A stretch of 64,000 nucleotides of DNA from Micromonospora_G sp044901685 (GCF_044901685.1 NZ_JBJDPS010000001.1:620001-684000), one strand, 5' to 3'. Positions 41,145 to 50,479 are shown, counted from the stretch's first letter. Program-made: numbers and translations. The notes: a model not told the origin generated them from the sequence alone.

Positions 41145-42286
41145 GCCGGCACCTCCCGGTCGGTGCGAGGACTGCCGGTGGCGGAACTGTCGGTCGCGGC
41201 CCGGTCGGTCGCCCGGCCGGTCGTGGAACTGTCGTCGGGAAAGACCAGCAGGCGGGCCGGGGCGACAACGAGTTCCACCCAGTCACCGAGAGCGGGACGT
41301 TGGGTGGTGCGCAGGTTCAGCAGCAGCCCGCTCTCGGTTCGCGCCTCGACCGCCACCTCGCGGCCCTGGTACTCGACCACCTCGACGGTGGCCAGCAGCC
41401 CGGTGCCCTGCACCTCGGCGATCCGCAGGTCCTCCGGGCGTACGGCGGCGATCACGTCGGTGCCCGGCGCGACCGGACCTACCGGGCTGCCGATCAGCCG
41501 CAGCCCCTCGCCCTCGACCACCATCTGGGTGCTGCCGTGCCGTCTGGTCGCCCGCATCGGCAGCAGGTTGCGGTAGCCCATGAAGTCGGCGACGTGCCGG
41601 TTGACCGGGCGGGTGTGCAACTCCTCCGGCGAACCGATCTGCTGCACCCGGCCGTCGCGCAGCACCACCAGCCGGTCGGCCAGCGACAGCGCCTCCTCCT
41701 GGTCGTGCGTGACGTAGACGGTGGTCAGACCGAGCGACTGGTGCAGCCGGCGGATCTCGGTCCGCATCTCCAGGCGCAGTTTGGCGTCCAGGTTGGACAG
41801 CGGCTCGTCCATCAGCACCAGGGCCGGTTCCAACACCACGGCACGGGCGATCGCCACCCGTTGCTGCTGGCCACCGGAGAGCTGACCGGGCAGCTTGCCG
41901 GCGTGCTCCTCCAGGCGTACCAGGCGGATCGCCTCGTCGGTGCGGCGGCGTACCTCGGCCCGGGGCAGCCGGCGCATCTGCAACCCGAAGGCGATGTTGC
42001 GGCGGACGGAGAGATGGGGGAAGAGGGCGTAACTCTGGAACACCATGCCGAAGCCACGCCGTTCCGGTGGCAGCGTGTCCAGCCGGGTGTCGTCGGACCA
42101 GATGCTGCCCCGGGTCAGCGGCAGCAGGCCGGCGAGGCAGTTCAGCGCGGTCGACTTGCCGCAGCCGGACGGGCCGAGCAGGGCGATGAACTCGCCCCGT
42201 TCGATGGTCAGGTCCAAGCCTTCGAGGGCCGGGTGCCCTCCGAAACTGCGCGAGACGTCGTCGAGCCGCAGCCGGGTGAAGCTCAC
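41141..42286 (-). CDS. ABC transporter ATP-binding protein (PotA type)
   Basis: The 381-residue ATPase has Walker A LLGPSGCGKST (about residue 37), Q-loop MVFQSYALFPHLSVRRNIAF, signature LSGGQQQRVAIARAVVLEP, Walker B LVLMDEPLSNLDAKLRLEMR and H-loop VTHDQEEALSLADR. The roughly 130-residue C-terminal part is a TOBE-like regulatory domain (VIAAVRPEDLRIAEVQGTG). The GTG start overlaps the binding-protein stop (GTGA). It powers the importer formed by the two downstream permeases. Confidence 0.92.
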   Translation of the reverse strand: MSFTRLRLDDVSRSFGGHPALEGLDLTIERGEFIALLGPSGCGKSTALNCLAGLLPLTRGSIWSDDTRLDTLPPERRGFGMVFQSYALFPHLSVRRNIAFGLQMRRLPRAEVRRRTDEAIRLVRLEEHAGKLPGQLSGGQQQRVAIARAVVLEPALVLMDEPLSNLDAKLRLEMRTEIRRLHQSLGLTTVYVTHDQEEALSLADRLVVLRDGRVQQIGSPEELHTRPVNRHVADFMGYRNLLPMRATRRHGSTQMVVEGEGLRLIGSPVGPVAPGTDVIAAVRPEDLRIAEVQGTGLLATVEVVEYQGREVAVEARTESGLLLNLRTTQRPALGDWVELVVAPARLLVFPDDSSTTGRATDRAATDSSATGSPRTDREVPA

Positions 42287-43491
42287 TTGCCCACCTTCGC
42301 GCCACCGATCTCGCGGTCCCACCGGCTGAACGCCTCGACCAGTTCCTTCGCCCCGAGCGGGACCTCGACCGGGTGGTTGGCGATGAGGGCGTCGTACTCC
42401 GGGCGGCCGTACTGCTCGATCGCCTTGCGGCTGGCCTCCGGGGCCATCGACAGGGTCACGTCGCGGACCGCCGGTCCGGGGTAGAAGTAGCCGTTGTCGT
42501 ACGCCTTCGCCTGCTGCTGCGGGGTGAGCATCCAGTCGAGCAGCGCGAGCACGGCCGCCTGCTTGTCGGTCGACACCCCCTTCGGTACGACCGCGTAGTG
42601 CGCGTCGGCGACCCAGTGGAAGCCCTCCAGGGTGCCGATCCTCGCCTCGGCCGGTACGGTGCCGAGCACCCGTGGGTTGATGTCCCAGCCGGTGGTGCTG
42701 ACGATGATCTTCGCGGAGCCGTTGGCCAGGTTCTTCATCGTCTCGCTGGTGCCGGACGGGTAGAGGGTGACGTGCCGGTTCAGCTCGGCGAGGTAGGCCC
42801 AGGTCTTGTCCCAGCCGCGTACCGGGTCCTTGGGGTCGGTGTCGCCGAGCAGGTACGGCAGCCCCATCAGGAAGGTCCGGCCCGGTCCGGAGTTGGACGG
42901 CCGGGCGTACTGCACCGCGCCCGGGTTCGCCTGGGCGTACGCCAGCAGTTCGGCGGCGGTCTTCGGCGGGTTCGGCACCTTCGCCGGCAGGTACTCGATC
43001 AGCGGTCCGGACGGGTAGTAGGTCACCGCCACCCCGAAGTCCCCCGCGAGTTGCTGCATCGCCGCCGCTCCGGGCAGGTAGTTCGCCATCCCGGGCAGCC
43101 GGCCGGCGTGTACCGGCAGCAGCGGGGTCCAGAGTTGCTGGTCGATACCGGCTGCCAGGCCGTCCACCCCGGTCAGCACCAGGTCGATGTCGACCCGGTT
43201 CGCGCCCTGCTGGGCCTTGATTTTGCCGACCAGTTCCGGCGAGGGCGACTTCGAGTACGTCACCTTCGACACCACGTCCGGGTTCTTCGCCACGAACTCG
43301 TCGATCATGCCCTGGGTGAGCTGGAGGTTGCCGGCGACGTCCAGCACGTTCAGGACGACCGGGGAGGCGGGCTTGTCGGGCACCGTACCGCCGGTGTTCG
43401 CGGGCGCCGACGCCTCCGGCGCCCCACAGCCGGTGAGCAAACAGGCGGTGGCCACTGCGGCAACGACAAAACGTCGTCGAGCAACTCGCAT
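42283..43491 (-). CDS. ABC transporter substrate-binding lipoprotein (PotD/YdcS-like)
   Basis: The 402-residue protein has a signal with Arg-rich start (MRVARRRFVVAA), lipobox LTGC, and an extracellular solute-binding fold (VLNVLDVAGNLQLTQGMID, WTPLLPVHAGRLPGMANYL, VTYYPSGPLIEYLPAKVPN, VAYAVVP-like core). The type of ATPase and permeases suggests a polyamine, iron, thiamine or phosphonate substrate, which I cannot narrow. GGAGGAAGG precedes the ATG. A 55-bp repeat lies 20 bases upstream in its leader. It heads the operon. Confidence 0.82.
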   Translation of the reverse strand: MRVARRRFVVAAVATACLLTGCGAPEASAPANTGGTVPDKPASPVVLNVLDVAGNLQLTQGMIDEFVAKNPDVVSKVTYSKSPSPELVGKIKAQQGANRVDIDLVLTGVDGLAAGIDQQLWTPLLPVHAGRLPGMANYLPGAAAMQQLAGDFGVAVTYYPSGPLIEYLPAKVPNPPKTAAELLAYAQANPGAVQYARPSNSGPGRTFLMGLPYLLGDTDPKDPVRGWDKTWAYLAELNRHVTLYPSGTSETMKNLANGSAKIIVSTTGWDINPRVLGTVPAEARIGTLEGFHWVADAHYAVVPKGVSTDKQAAVLALLDWMLTPQQQAKAYDNGYFYPGPAVRDVTLSMAPEASRKAIEQYGRPEYDALIANHPVEVPLGAKELVEAFSRWDREIGGAKVGK

Positions 43492-43510
43492 GAACGTCCT
43501 TCCTCCGGGG

Positions 43511-43565
43511 TGAAAGGAAGGGCCCCTTGTTATCGGATTTTGTAGAGGAAGGGGCCCTTCCTAAC
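43511..43565 (-). repeat. 55-bp intergenic repeat element, copy 2
   Basis: Same 55-bp element as 31276-31330 in the opposite orientation, with four mismatches. In this copy the terminal palindromes are GGGGCCC-centred. It lies in the leader of the binding-protein gene, between the GH115 terminator and the ABC operon. Confidence 0.85.
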
Positions 43566-43582
43566 AGGTGTCGGGTGGTGGG

Positions 43583-43608
43583 CCGCCCCGGTCGGGGGAC
43601 CGGGGCGG
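43583..43608 (-). terminator. Hairpin terminator after GH115 gene
   Basis: An 11-bp GC stem (CCGCCCCGGTC at 43583-43593, partner 43598-43608) with a GGGG loop lies just beyond the GH115 stop at 43621. Confidence 0.7.
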
Positions 43609-43620
43609 ACCGTCGCGGGT

Positions 43621-46600
43621 TCAGCGGCCGGAGCGGAAGCTCTCCGGCGGTCCCAGGTAGCTCTCCTGTACGCCGCCGGTGTCGACGACCAGCCGTTGCA
43701 GGACCACGGTCGGGTCGACCATCCAGAACTTCAGTACGTGGGTTCCCGGTCGGTCGATCGTGTGGGTGGTGGTGGTGACGTTGACATTATTCGATGTGTT
43801 CCGTTCCCACTGCTTGTTCATCCGGGTGTCGTCGGCACCGGTGGCCGTGGTCACGTTGACGACCTGCGGCGCGCCGCCGTCGATCGACACCGCGTAGCGG
43901 AGGCCCTCGGTGTAGAGGACGTTGTTACGGGGTGACAGGTACGCCGACACCTTCACCGGGCCGGTGCTGGTCAGCGTCATCTCGTACTCCAGTCGGGGGC
44001 TGGCGCCGCCCGGGGTCCGGCTGGCCGAGGTGACCGGCCACGGGGTCATGCCGTTGCCGGTCCGTCCGATGTCCGGTACGAGCTGCCAACCGGTTCCGCC
44101 GCCGGTGACCGCCCGGGTGTAGTGGTCGGCGTCGACCGCGACGTACCCGTTCGCCTCGACCGAGCCCCGTAGTTGCCGGGGCGACAGGTCCGGGTGCCGG
44201 ACCACCGCCTTCACCTGCACGGTGCTGCCGCCGGGACCGGAGACGGTGATCGGCACCTCGGTGGTCCCCTTCGGCGCCCTCGACCAGTCGACCCGTACGG
44301 TCGCCCGGACCTGCTGGTCGACCCGGCCCCGCTCCGGCTGCACGCTCAGCCAGGGCGCCGCCGACCGGATCCGGTAGTCGAAGTCGGTGCTGCCCCGGTT
44401 GAACACCTCGATGTACTGCGTCGGCTGGGTCTGGTACGGGCTGAACTCCGGCAGCACCGCCGGGCTCTGCGCCTGTGGCCACCAGTCGTCCGAACCGTCG
44501 ATCGCCACGCCCATCGAGGCCGCCTGTCCCACCTCGATCCGCCGCAGCGCCGGGTAGATCTCGTCCGGCAGCGCCACGTGGTTCAGTTCGGGCTGCTGCC
44601 AGGGCGCGTTCGGTCCGTACCGGGCGATGTCGCCGTACCCGATCTTGGGTTGGAGCTGGAAGCCGTTCCACTTTCCGTCCGCCAACTCGTGGTTGTAGTA
44701 GTCGTTCATCGCCTGGTCCTCGGCGAACCGGGCCTGCGCCAGGTCGGCCTGGGTGTTGGTCGCGGCCCGCCCCTGCTCGGCGTAGAGCAGGTTGGTGAAC
44801 TGCGCCCGGCGCAGCTCGTACAGGTTCGCCGTCGCCTTCACCTGGTAGTAGACGAGCTGGTAGTAGGCGTCCTGGTACGCCGCCGGCAGGCCGCGCCGGA
44901 TCGTCTCCGCCTTCGCCGCCAGCGCCTGCCACTCCGCCGTGACCCGGTCCATCTCCCGGTAACTCGACAGGCTGTACGGGTTGCCCTGGTCGTTGTAGAC
45001 CACGGCCGAGGAGTCGGTGGCGAGGTCCTTGGTCGGGTCGAGCGAGATGTGCCGGTTCAACAGCTCCGGCTTGCGCCGGGCCTGGAGGTGCCCGTACGTG
45101 CTCAGCACGTCGGCGACCGCCCCGGCCCGCTCCGGCCCGAAGTTCTGCGCCGCGTACTGCCGCTCCCAGTCGTCGAGCCGGTCGAGCGGCCACCGGTCCG
45201 GGTCCCAGGCGTAGTCGAGGAAGAACTGCAACGGCAGTTCCTGGTTCTTCATGTCGCCGACGTTGACCACCCAGAGCCGGTCCACGCCGTATTTGTAGGT
45301 GAGGTTCAACTGCTCCCAGGTGTTGGCGAGGTTGATCGTGTCGACCCACTTGTAGTTGCGCCCGCCGCCGACGTAGTCGAAGTGGTAGTACATGCCGTAC
45401 CCGCCACCCCGCGCGGGCAGGCTCTGGTCCGGCAACTTGCGCATGTTGCCCCAGTTGTCGTCGCAGAACACCACGGTCACGTCGTCCGGCGGTCGGTAGC
45501 CCTGGTCCCAGTAGCGCTGGACCTCCTTGTAGAGCGTCTGGACCTGCGGGATATCGGTCAGCTCGCGGTCGCTGGCCTGGTCGAGGATCTGCCGCTGGGT
45601 GTCGATGATGTTGCTCATCAGGTCGATGCCGTCACCGTCGGGCAGGCTGACATCGCCGTTGCCGCGCATGCCGAGCGTGACCACACCCTCGAAGTCCTGC
45701 TCCTCCATCCGCTCGATGCCGTCGCTCCAGTACTGCTTGAGCGCCTCGGCGTTGCGGCGGAAGCTCCACTCGCCGTTGCCGCCGTACGGGTCGCGCCCGG
45801 GCGTCGGTTGGCCGGTGACGGGATCGGTGCCCGGCGCCACGGCGTGCCGGTTCCACTCCTCGATGCCACGCATCATCGGCGCCTCGTGCGAGGTGCCCAT
45901 CACCACGCCGTACTCCTTGGCGGTGGCGTGGTTGGCCGGGTCGTCCTCGGCGAAGGCCCGGCCCCAGACCGCCGGCCAGAGGTAGTTCGCCTTGAGCCGG
46001 AGCATGGTCTCGAAGACCTTGGCGAAGAAGTGCCGGTTGAAGCCGCCGGGATAGCCGGGGGCCAGGCCGGGGCCGAAGAAGTTCGGCGCCCAGGTGCCGA
46101 GCGCCGGGTTCTCGTCGTTGATGAAGAAGCCCCGGTACTTCACCGCGGGCGTGCCCTGGCTGTGTCGGCCGGGCAGCACGTGCAGCGCGTCGTGCTGGCG
46201 TGCCGGCACGTCGTCCCACCAGTACCAGGGCGAGACGCCGATCTGCTTCGAGGTCTCGTAGACGCCGAAGATGGTGCCGCGCTGGTCGCTGCCGGCGATG
46301 ACAAACGCCCGGCGTACGCCCGGCAGCGGGTCCCGGACCACCTGTTGCACCGAGGTCTCCCACTTGCCGGCGAGCCCGGTGACGTCGAGCTTGCCGTTGG
46401 CCACCAGCCGATCGATCAACGGGCTGCGGCCCAGCGTGCCGACCAGCACCACCTCGCCCGTACGCGGAACCGTGTCGACCGAGACGCCCGGCCGTACGTC
46501 GGTGACCCGTTGGATGTCGGCCTGCAGGTCGTTCACGACCCGCACCACACCCGGGAAGTCGCTGGCGCTGACCACCAGCGGGGCCGCCCGCCCGCCGGAG

Positions 46601-46830
46601 ACCAGCGGGAAGCTGCCCGGCCTGGCGCTGGTCGAGATGAACGGGGCCGGGTCCAGGCCGGTGCCGCCGGACGGGGATCCGGCCTGGCCGGTGGCGCCGG
46701 CCGACGAGGCGCCGATCACGGGAACGGTGGTGATGGCGACGGTCAGGGACAGCAGCACCCGCCAGACCCGTTTCCGGGGGGAGCTGCGAGGGACGGGGGC
46801 CGGTGCTCCGGCGAAGGTGGACCTTCTCAT
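43621..46830 (-). CDS. Secreted GH115 family alpha-glucuronidase
   Basis: The 1069-residue protein has a long signal region (RKRVWRVLLSLTVAITTVPV) and matches the GH115 layout: an N-terminal alpha/beta domain with VVLVGTLGRSPLIDRL and AFVIAGSDQRGTIFGVYETS, the diagnostic KYRGFFINDENPALGTW, LRLKANYLWPAVWGRAFAED, MGTSHEAPMMRGIEEWNRH and YHFDYVGGGRNYKW. C-terminal beta-sandwich domains follow (QYIEVFNRGSTDFDYRIRS onward). GH115 enzymes remove 4-O-methylglucuronic acid from xylan side chains outside the cell. GGAGAG lies five bases before the ATG. Confidence 0.9.
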   Translation of the reverse strand: MRRSTFAGAPAPVPRSSPRKRVWRVLLSLTVAITTVPVIGASSAGATGQAGSPSGGTGLDPAPFISTSARPGSFPLVSGGRAAPLVVSASDFPGVVRVVNDLQADIQRVTDVRPGVSVDTVPRTGEVVLVGTLGRSPLIDRLVANGKLDVTGLAGKWETSVQQVVRDPLPGVRRAFVIAGSDQRGTIFGVYETSKQIGVSPWYWWDDVPARQHDALHVLPGRHSQGTPAVKYRGFFINDENPALGTWAPNFFGPGLAPGYPGGFNRHFFAKVFETMLRLKANYLWPAVWGRAFAEDDPANHATAKEYGVVMGTSHEAPMMRGIEEWNRHAVAPGTDPVTGQPTPGRDPYGGNGEWSFRRNAEALKQYWSDGIERMEEQDFEGVVTLGMRGNGDVSLPDGDGIDLMSNIIDTQRQILDQASDRELTDIPQVQTLYKEVQRYWDQGYRPPDDVTVVFCDDNWGNMRKLPDQSLPARGGGYGMYYHFDYVGGGRNYKWVDTINLANTWEQLNLTYKYGVDRLWVVNVGDMKNQELPLQFFLDYAWDPDRWPLDRLDDWERQYAAQNFGPERAGAVADVLSTYGHLQARRKPELLNRHISLDPTKDLATDSSAVVYNDQGNPYSLSSYREMDRVTAEWQALAAKAETIRRGLPAAYQDAYYQLVYYQVKATANLYELRRAQFTNLLYAEQGRAATNTQADLAQARFAEDQAMNDYYNHELADGKWNGFQLQPKIGYGDIARYGPNAPWQQPELNHVALPDEIYPALRRIEVGQAASMGVAIDGSDDWWPQAQSPAVLPEFSPYQTQPTQYIEVFNRGSTDFDYRIRSAAPWLSVQPERGRVDQQVRATVRVDWSRAPKGTTEVPITVSGPGGSTVQVKAVVRHPDLSPRQLRGSVEANGYVAVDADHYTRAVTGGGTGWQLVPDIGRTGNGMTPWPVTSASRTPGGASPRLEYEMTLTSTGPVKVSAYLSPRNNVLYTEGLRYAVSIDGGAPQVVNVTTATGADDTRMNKQWERNTSNNVNVTTTTHTIDRPGTHVLKFWMVDPTVVLQRLVVDTGGVQESYLGPPESFRSGR

Positions 46831-46888
46831 TTCGCGCTCTCCATGCCGTGGAAGGTGGTGGGCAGGGTTCAGCCGGGGCGAAACTTAT

Positions 46889-46922
46889 CGGAAGTGTTCC
46901 GGAAAAGAAATCTAAACACTTC
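46889..46922. promoter_or_regulatory. Dyads upstream of GH115 gene
   Basis: CGGAA-GTG-TTCCG (46889-46901) overlaps one arm of a longer inverted pair GAAGTGTT/AACACTTC, with AT-rich sequence between. This is the likely control region of the glucuronidase gene, 59-92 bases before its ATG. Confidence 0.5.
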
Positions 46923-47160
46923 AACTTCTGTGGTCAAGCCCGACTTTGCGACGATGCCGCGTATTCGCAGGTGGCGGGTGTTTCGTGGGGCATGCTGGAG
47001 CGTTGTCGTGAACGCAGTGTCGAACGTGAATGGACGCCCGTCCGGTCGCTGCGGTGTTCCGGCGGGAGTGACCGAAAGTTTCGGAATCGACGGCCGCCGG
47101 GCCGATCCGGGTGATCCGTCCGTGGCGCGGATCACCCGGATCGGTTGTGGACTCGACGGC

Positions 47161-47176
47161 TTGAAGAGGTCTTCAA
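47161..47176. promoter_or_regulatory. ArsR-type operator before arsR-sulP operon
   Basis: The perfect 7-bp arms TTGAAGA and TCTTCAA flank GG. The site is 31 bases before the ArsR start and fits the short AT-containing dyads bound by ArsR/SmtB regulators. Confidence 0.7.
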
Positions 47177-47206
47177 TTGCGAAGGTGGTCGAATCGAGGA
47201 GGACCA

Positions 47207-47572
47207 GTGCCGGTTCCGCTGTACCAACGAAAGGCGGAGTTCTTCCGTACGCTCGGCCATCCCGTGCGCATCCGGGTGCTGGAGCTGCTCGGCGACGGCC
47301 CGATGGCCGTACGTGACCTGCTCGCCGACGTCGAGATCGAGGCGTCCAGCCTCTCCCAGCAACTGTCGGTGCTGCGCCGGGCCGGGATCGTCACCTCCCG
47401 ACGCGAGGGTTCGGCCGTCATCTACGAACTGGCCGGACCGGACGTCGCCGACCTGATGCGGGCGGCCCGCCGCTTCCTCACCGACATGCTGACCCACCAG
47501 GCCGAACTCCTGGACTCACTCCGCGAGGCGCCGGACAGCGCCGACGATGACCCGGTGGCGGCGGCTCGGTGA
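47207..47572 (+). CDS. ArsR family transcriptional regulator
   Basis: The 121-residue protein has the ArsR winged helix: KAEFFRTLGHPVRIRVLELL, then DVEIEASSLSQQLSVLRRAG and IVTSRREGSAVIYELAGPDV. There is no ELCVCDL-type Cys motif in helix 3, so it probably does not sense arsenic or cadmium through that site. GTG 47207 follows GAGGAGG. The stop overlaps the SulP start (GTGA), so it likely controls its transporter through the dyad upstream. Confidence 0.88.
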   Translation: MPVPLYQRKAEFFRTLGHPVRIRVLELLGDGPMAVRDLLADVEIEASSLSQQLSVLRRAGIVTSRREGSAVIYELAGPDVADLMRAARRFLTDMLTHQAELLDSLREAPDSADDDPVAAAR

Positions 47573-49251
47573 GCGTCACCACCGTCGCCGGCCGGGCCTG
47601 GCACCGGATCGGTGACCTGCTCCCCACCAGGGCGGACCTCGCCCTCATGCGCCGACAACCGCGCCGGGACCTGGTCGCCGGACTCACCGTCGCCGTGGTC
47701 GCCCTGCCGCTGGCCCTCGGGTTCGGCGTCTCGTCCGGCGTCGGTGCCGCCGCCGGCCTGGTCACGGCGATCGTGGCCGGGATCCTCGCCGCCCTGTTCG
47801 GCGGCTCCAACCTCCAGGTCTCCGGACCCACCGGCGCGATGACCGTGGTGCTCGTGCCGATCGTGGCCGAGCACGGCCCCGGGGGAGTGCTCACCGTCGG
47901 CCTGCTCGCCGGTCTCGTCCTGGTGACCCTGGCCCTGCTCCGCGCCGGCCGGTACGTGCGACACGTACCGGCGCCGGTGGTGGAGGGCTTCACCGTCGGT
48001 ATCGCCGCGGTCATCTTCCTACAGCAGGTACCCGCCGCACTGGGGGTCCCGGCCACGGCGGGGGAGAGCGTCGTCACCGTCGCCTGGCACGCGCTGCGCG
48101 ACTTCGCGGCCCAACCACACTGGCCCGCGCTCGGGCTGGCCGCCGGGGTGGCGGCGGCGATGCTGGTCGGATCCCACCTGCGACCGACGTGGCCGTTCTC
48201 GCTGCTCGCGGTCGGGGCGGCCACCGTGATCGCGCAGACGGCACCCCTCGGGGTCGCCCGGGTGGGCGCTCTGCCGGCCACCCTGCCCACCCCGTCCTGG
48301 AGTTTCCTCGACCTGGCCGCCGTCCCGTCGCTGCTCACCGCGGCGCTGGCGGTGGCCGCACTGGCCGCGCTGGAGAGCCTGATGTCGGCGACGGTCGCCG
48401 ACGGCATGACCGTCAACCAGCGCCACGACCCGGACCGGGAACTCTTCGGCCAGGGCGTCGCGAACCTGGTGACCCCACTGTTCGGCGGGGTCCCGGCCAC
48501 CGCCGCGATGGCCCGCACCGCCGTCAACGTCCGCTCCGGAGCACAATCACGGCTGGCCGCCCTCTCCCACGCGATCGTGCTGGCACTGATCCTGCTCGCC
48601 GCCGCCCCGCTGGTCGCCGACATACCGCTCGCCGCGCTGGCCGGCGTACTGCTGGCCACCGCCGTACGGATGGTCGAGGTCGGCGCGCTGGCCGTCCTGG
48701 CCCGGTCGACCCGCTCCGACGCGCTCGTCATGGCCCTGACCGCGGTCGCCACGCTCGCCCTGGACCTGGTCGCCGCCGTCGGAATCGGGCTCGTGGTCGC
48801 CGGGGCGCTGGCGCTGCGCCAGATCGCGGGCGCGGCCCGACTGGAGGAGGTGCCGCTCGATCTCGCCGACCATCACCTGGAGGAGCAGGCCCTGCTGCGC
48901 GAACACATCGTGGCCTACCGGATGGACGGGCCGCTGTTCTTCGTGGCCGCGCACCGGTTCCTGCTCGAACTCTCCGAGGTGTCCGACGTACGCGTGATCA
49001 TCCTGCGCATGTCGCGGGTGTCCACGATCGACGGCACCGGCGCGCTCGTCCTGCGGGACGCGATCGAACGACTGGAGGTTCGGGGGATCACCATGTTCGT
49101 CTCCGGTCTGGCTCCGGCGCACGAGCGGGTGCTCGCGGCCGTCGGCGCGCTCGACCCGCTGCGCGCCACCGGGCGGGTCCTCCCGGACACCCGGGAGGCG
49201 ATCGCCGCCGCGCACGCCCACCTGAACCGGGTCGGCGTCCGGACCGCCTGA
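47569..49251 (+). CDS. SulP family inorganic anion transporter
   Basis: The 560-residue protein has the SulP domain with about 12 helices (LVAGLTVAVVALPLALGFGV, GLVTAIVAGILAALFGGSN, QVSGPTGAMTVVLVPIVAEH) and a C-terminal STAS domain (VRVIILRMSRVSTIDGTGAL, LRDAIERLEVRGITMFVSGL). Members carry sulfate, bicarbonate or related anions. It is coupled to the ArsR gene by GTGA. Pairing with an ArsR regulator is a recurring arrangement in which the signal is unknown. Confidence 0.9.
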   Translation: MSVTTVAGRAWHRIGDLLPTRADLALMRRQPRRDLVAGLTVAVVALPLALGFGVSSGVGAAAGLVTAIVAGILAALFGGSNLQVSGPTGAMTVVLVPIVAEHGPGGVLTVGLLAGLVLVTLALLRAGRYVRHVPAPVVEGFTVGIAAVIFLQQVPAALGVPATAGESVVTVAWHALRDFAAQPHWPALGLAAGVAAAMLVGSHLRPTWPFSLLAVGAATVIAQTAPLGVARVGALPATLPTPSWSFLDLAAVPSLLTAALAVAALAALESLMSATVADGMTVNQRHDPDRELFGQGVANLVTPLFGGVPATAAMARTAVNVRSGAQSRLAALSHAIVLALILLAAAPLVADIPLAALAGVLLATAVRMVEVGALAVLARSTRSDALVMALTAVATLALDLVAAVGIGLVVAGALALRQIAGAARLEEVPLDLADHHLEEQALLREHIVAYRMDGPLFFVAAHRFLLELSEVSDVRVIILRMSRVSTIDGTGALVLRDAIERLEVRGITMFVSGLAPAHERVLAAVGALDPLRATGRVLPDTREAIAAAHAHLNRVGVRTA

Positions 49252-49273
49252 CCCCGCGGCTCGACGAGGTCTA

Positions 49274-50479
49274 TCACGCGCCGAGCGCCACCACCAGGCC
49301 GCGCAACTCGTAACCGGAGATCTCCTTCCTCATGGTTACCCGGGGCGGCGTGACCAGACGCAGGCCGTCCAGCGCCAGGAGGCGGCTCAGGAAGACGTCC
49401 GCCTCCTGGATCGCGATGTACGCGCCGGGACACCTGTGTGGGCCGTCCCCGAAGGAGAGCCCGGCCGGACCCGTCCCGTCGGCGAGCGGCCGGGCCGGAC
49501 GGACCTCCAACGGCGCGTCCCCGACCGCGTCGTGGTCCACGTTGGCCGCGCTGACCGCGACGTCCACGAGTTCACCGGCCGGGATGGTGACCACACCGTC
49601 CGCGCTCGGCACCTCGACCGGCGCGGTGGTACGCCGCTTCAGGTTCCCCACCACCGGCTCCAGCCGCAGCAACTCGTGCAGCACGGCGGTCCGGTCCGCC
49701 TCCCCGGCGGTGCGGTAGCGCGTCAGCAACGTGTTGTCGGTGAGCAGGTGCCAGGCGGCGAGGTTGATGAACTCCCTGGTGGTGACCATGCCGGCGGCGG
49801 CGAAGGTCAGGCACTCGCCGAGCACCTCGCCGTCGGTGCAGCCCTCGTCGATCAGGTGGGAGATCAGGTCGTCCCGGCGGGCACGTCGTCTCGCCCGCAC
49901 CGCCGGCCGTACGTCACCCAGGTAGACGGCGAGCCAGGCGGTGTTCTGCCGGACGATCCCGGCGATCCCCTTCAGGCTGGTCCAGCCGGGCTTGGCGAAC
50001 TCCTCGGGGAAGAACCGTTCCAGCCGCCGGTCCATACCCGGACGACTCTCGGTCAGCCCCACCACCGCCGCCGCCACCTCGATCGCCAGCCGGAAGCTGA
50101 GCTGGGACAACTCCGCCCGGCCGTCCCGGCGCAACCGGGCGATCTGCGCCTCGCTGATGCGTACCATCAGCTCCCGGTAGTGCTCGGTGACCCGGCGTGG
50201 GGTGAAGAAGCGCGCGGTCTGCCGGCGGTGCTCTCGGTGCTCCGGGCCGTCCCGGTAGAGCACCGGACGGCGGATCTTCGGGCTCAGCTTCTCGACCGTC
50301 TCGACACCGAGTCCCGCCTGCCGGGTCTCCGTGCTGCGTAGCACCGCCCGGCCGGCCTGGTAGCCCCGGATCTGCCAGACCCCGTGCTCGTCGCGCCGCA
50401 CCGGGCAGCCGGTCCCGGGATCACCCCGGTCGATCTTGCGCGCGCCGCCACCCGGATCGGCCATCGGCAGGTTCGACAT
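49274..50479 (-). CDS. Cytochrome P450
   Basis: The 401-residue enzyme has the I-helix oxygen-binding motif AAAGMVTTREF, the K-helix ExxR as HELLRLEPVV, and the heme loop FGDGPHRCPGAYIAIQEADV with the axial cysteine. It is a soluble class I monooxygenase. No ferredoxin or reductase gene is adjacent, and no biosynthetic cluster surrounds it, so the substrate is unknown. The ATG at 50479 is chosen, with ATG 50464 as an alternative. Confidence 0.92.
   Translation of the reverse strand: MSNLPMADPGGGARKIDRGDPGTGCPVRRDEHGVWQIRGYQAGRAVLRSTETRQAGLGVETVEKLSPKIRRPVLYRDGPEHREHRRQTARFFTPRRVTEHYRELMVRISEAQIARLRRDGRAELSQLSFRLAIEVAAAVVGLTESRPGMDRRLERFFPEEFAKPGWTSLKGIAGIVRQNTAWLAVYLGDVRPAVRARRRARRDDLISHLIDEGCTDGEVLGECLTFAAAGMVTTREFINLAAWHLLTDNTLLTRYRTAGEADRTAVLHELLRLEPVVGNLKRRTTAPVEVPSADGVVTIPAGELVDVAVSAANVDHDAVGDAPLEVRPARPLADGTGPAGLSFGDGPHRCPGAYIAIQEADVFLSRLLALDGLRLVTPPRVTMRKEISGYELRGLVVALGA

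Larger units (their letters stand above)
46831..47206. other. Divergent promoter region GH115 / ArsR
   Basis: The 376-bp stretch has no gene. Near the GH115 side it is AT-rich and holds a CGGAAGTGTTCCG dyad (46889-46901) and an 8-bp inverted pair GAAGTGTT (46891-46898) and AACACTTC (46915-46922). On the other side is an ArsR-type operator (47161-47176). A regulatory protein for xylan use may bind the first set; this is inferred. Confidence 0.55.
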
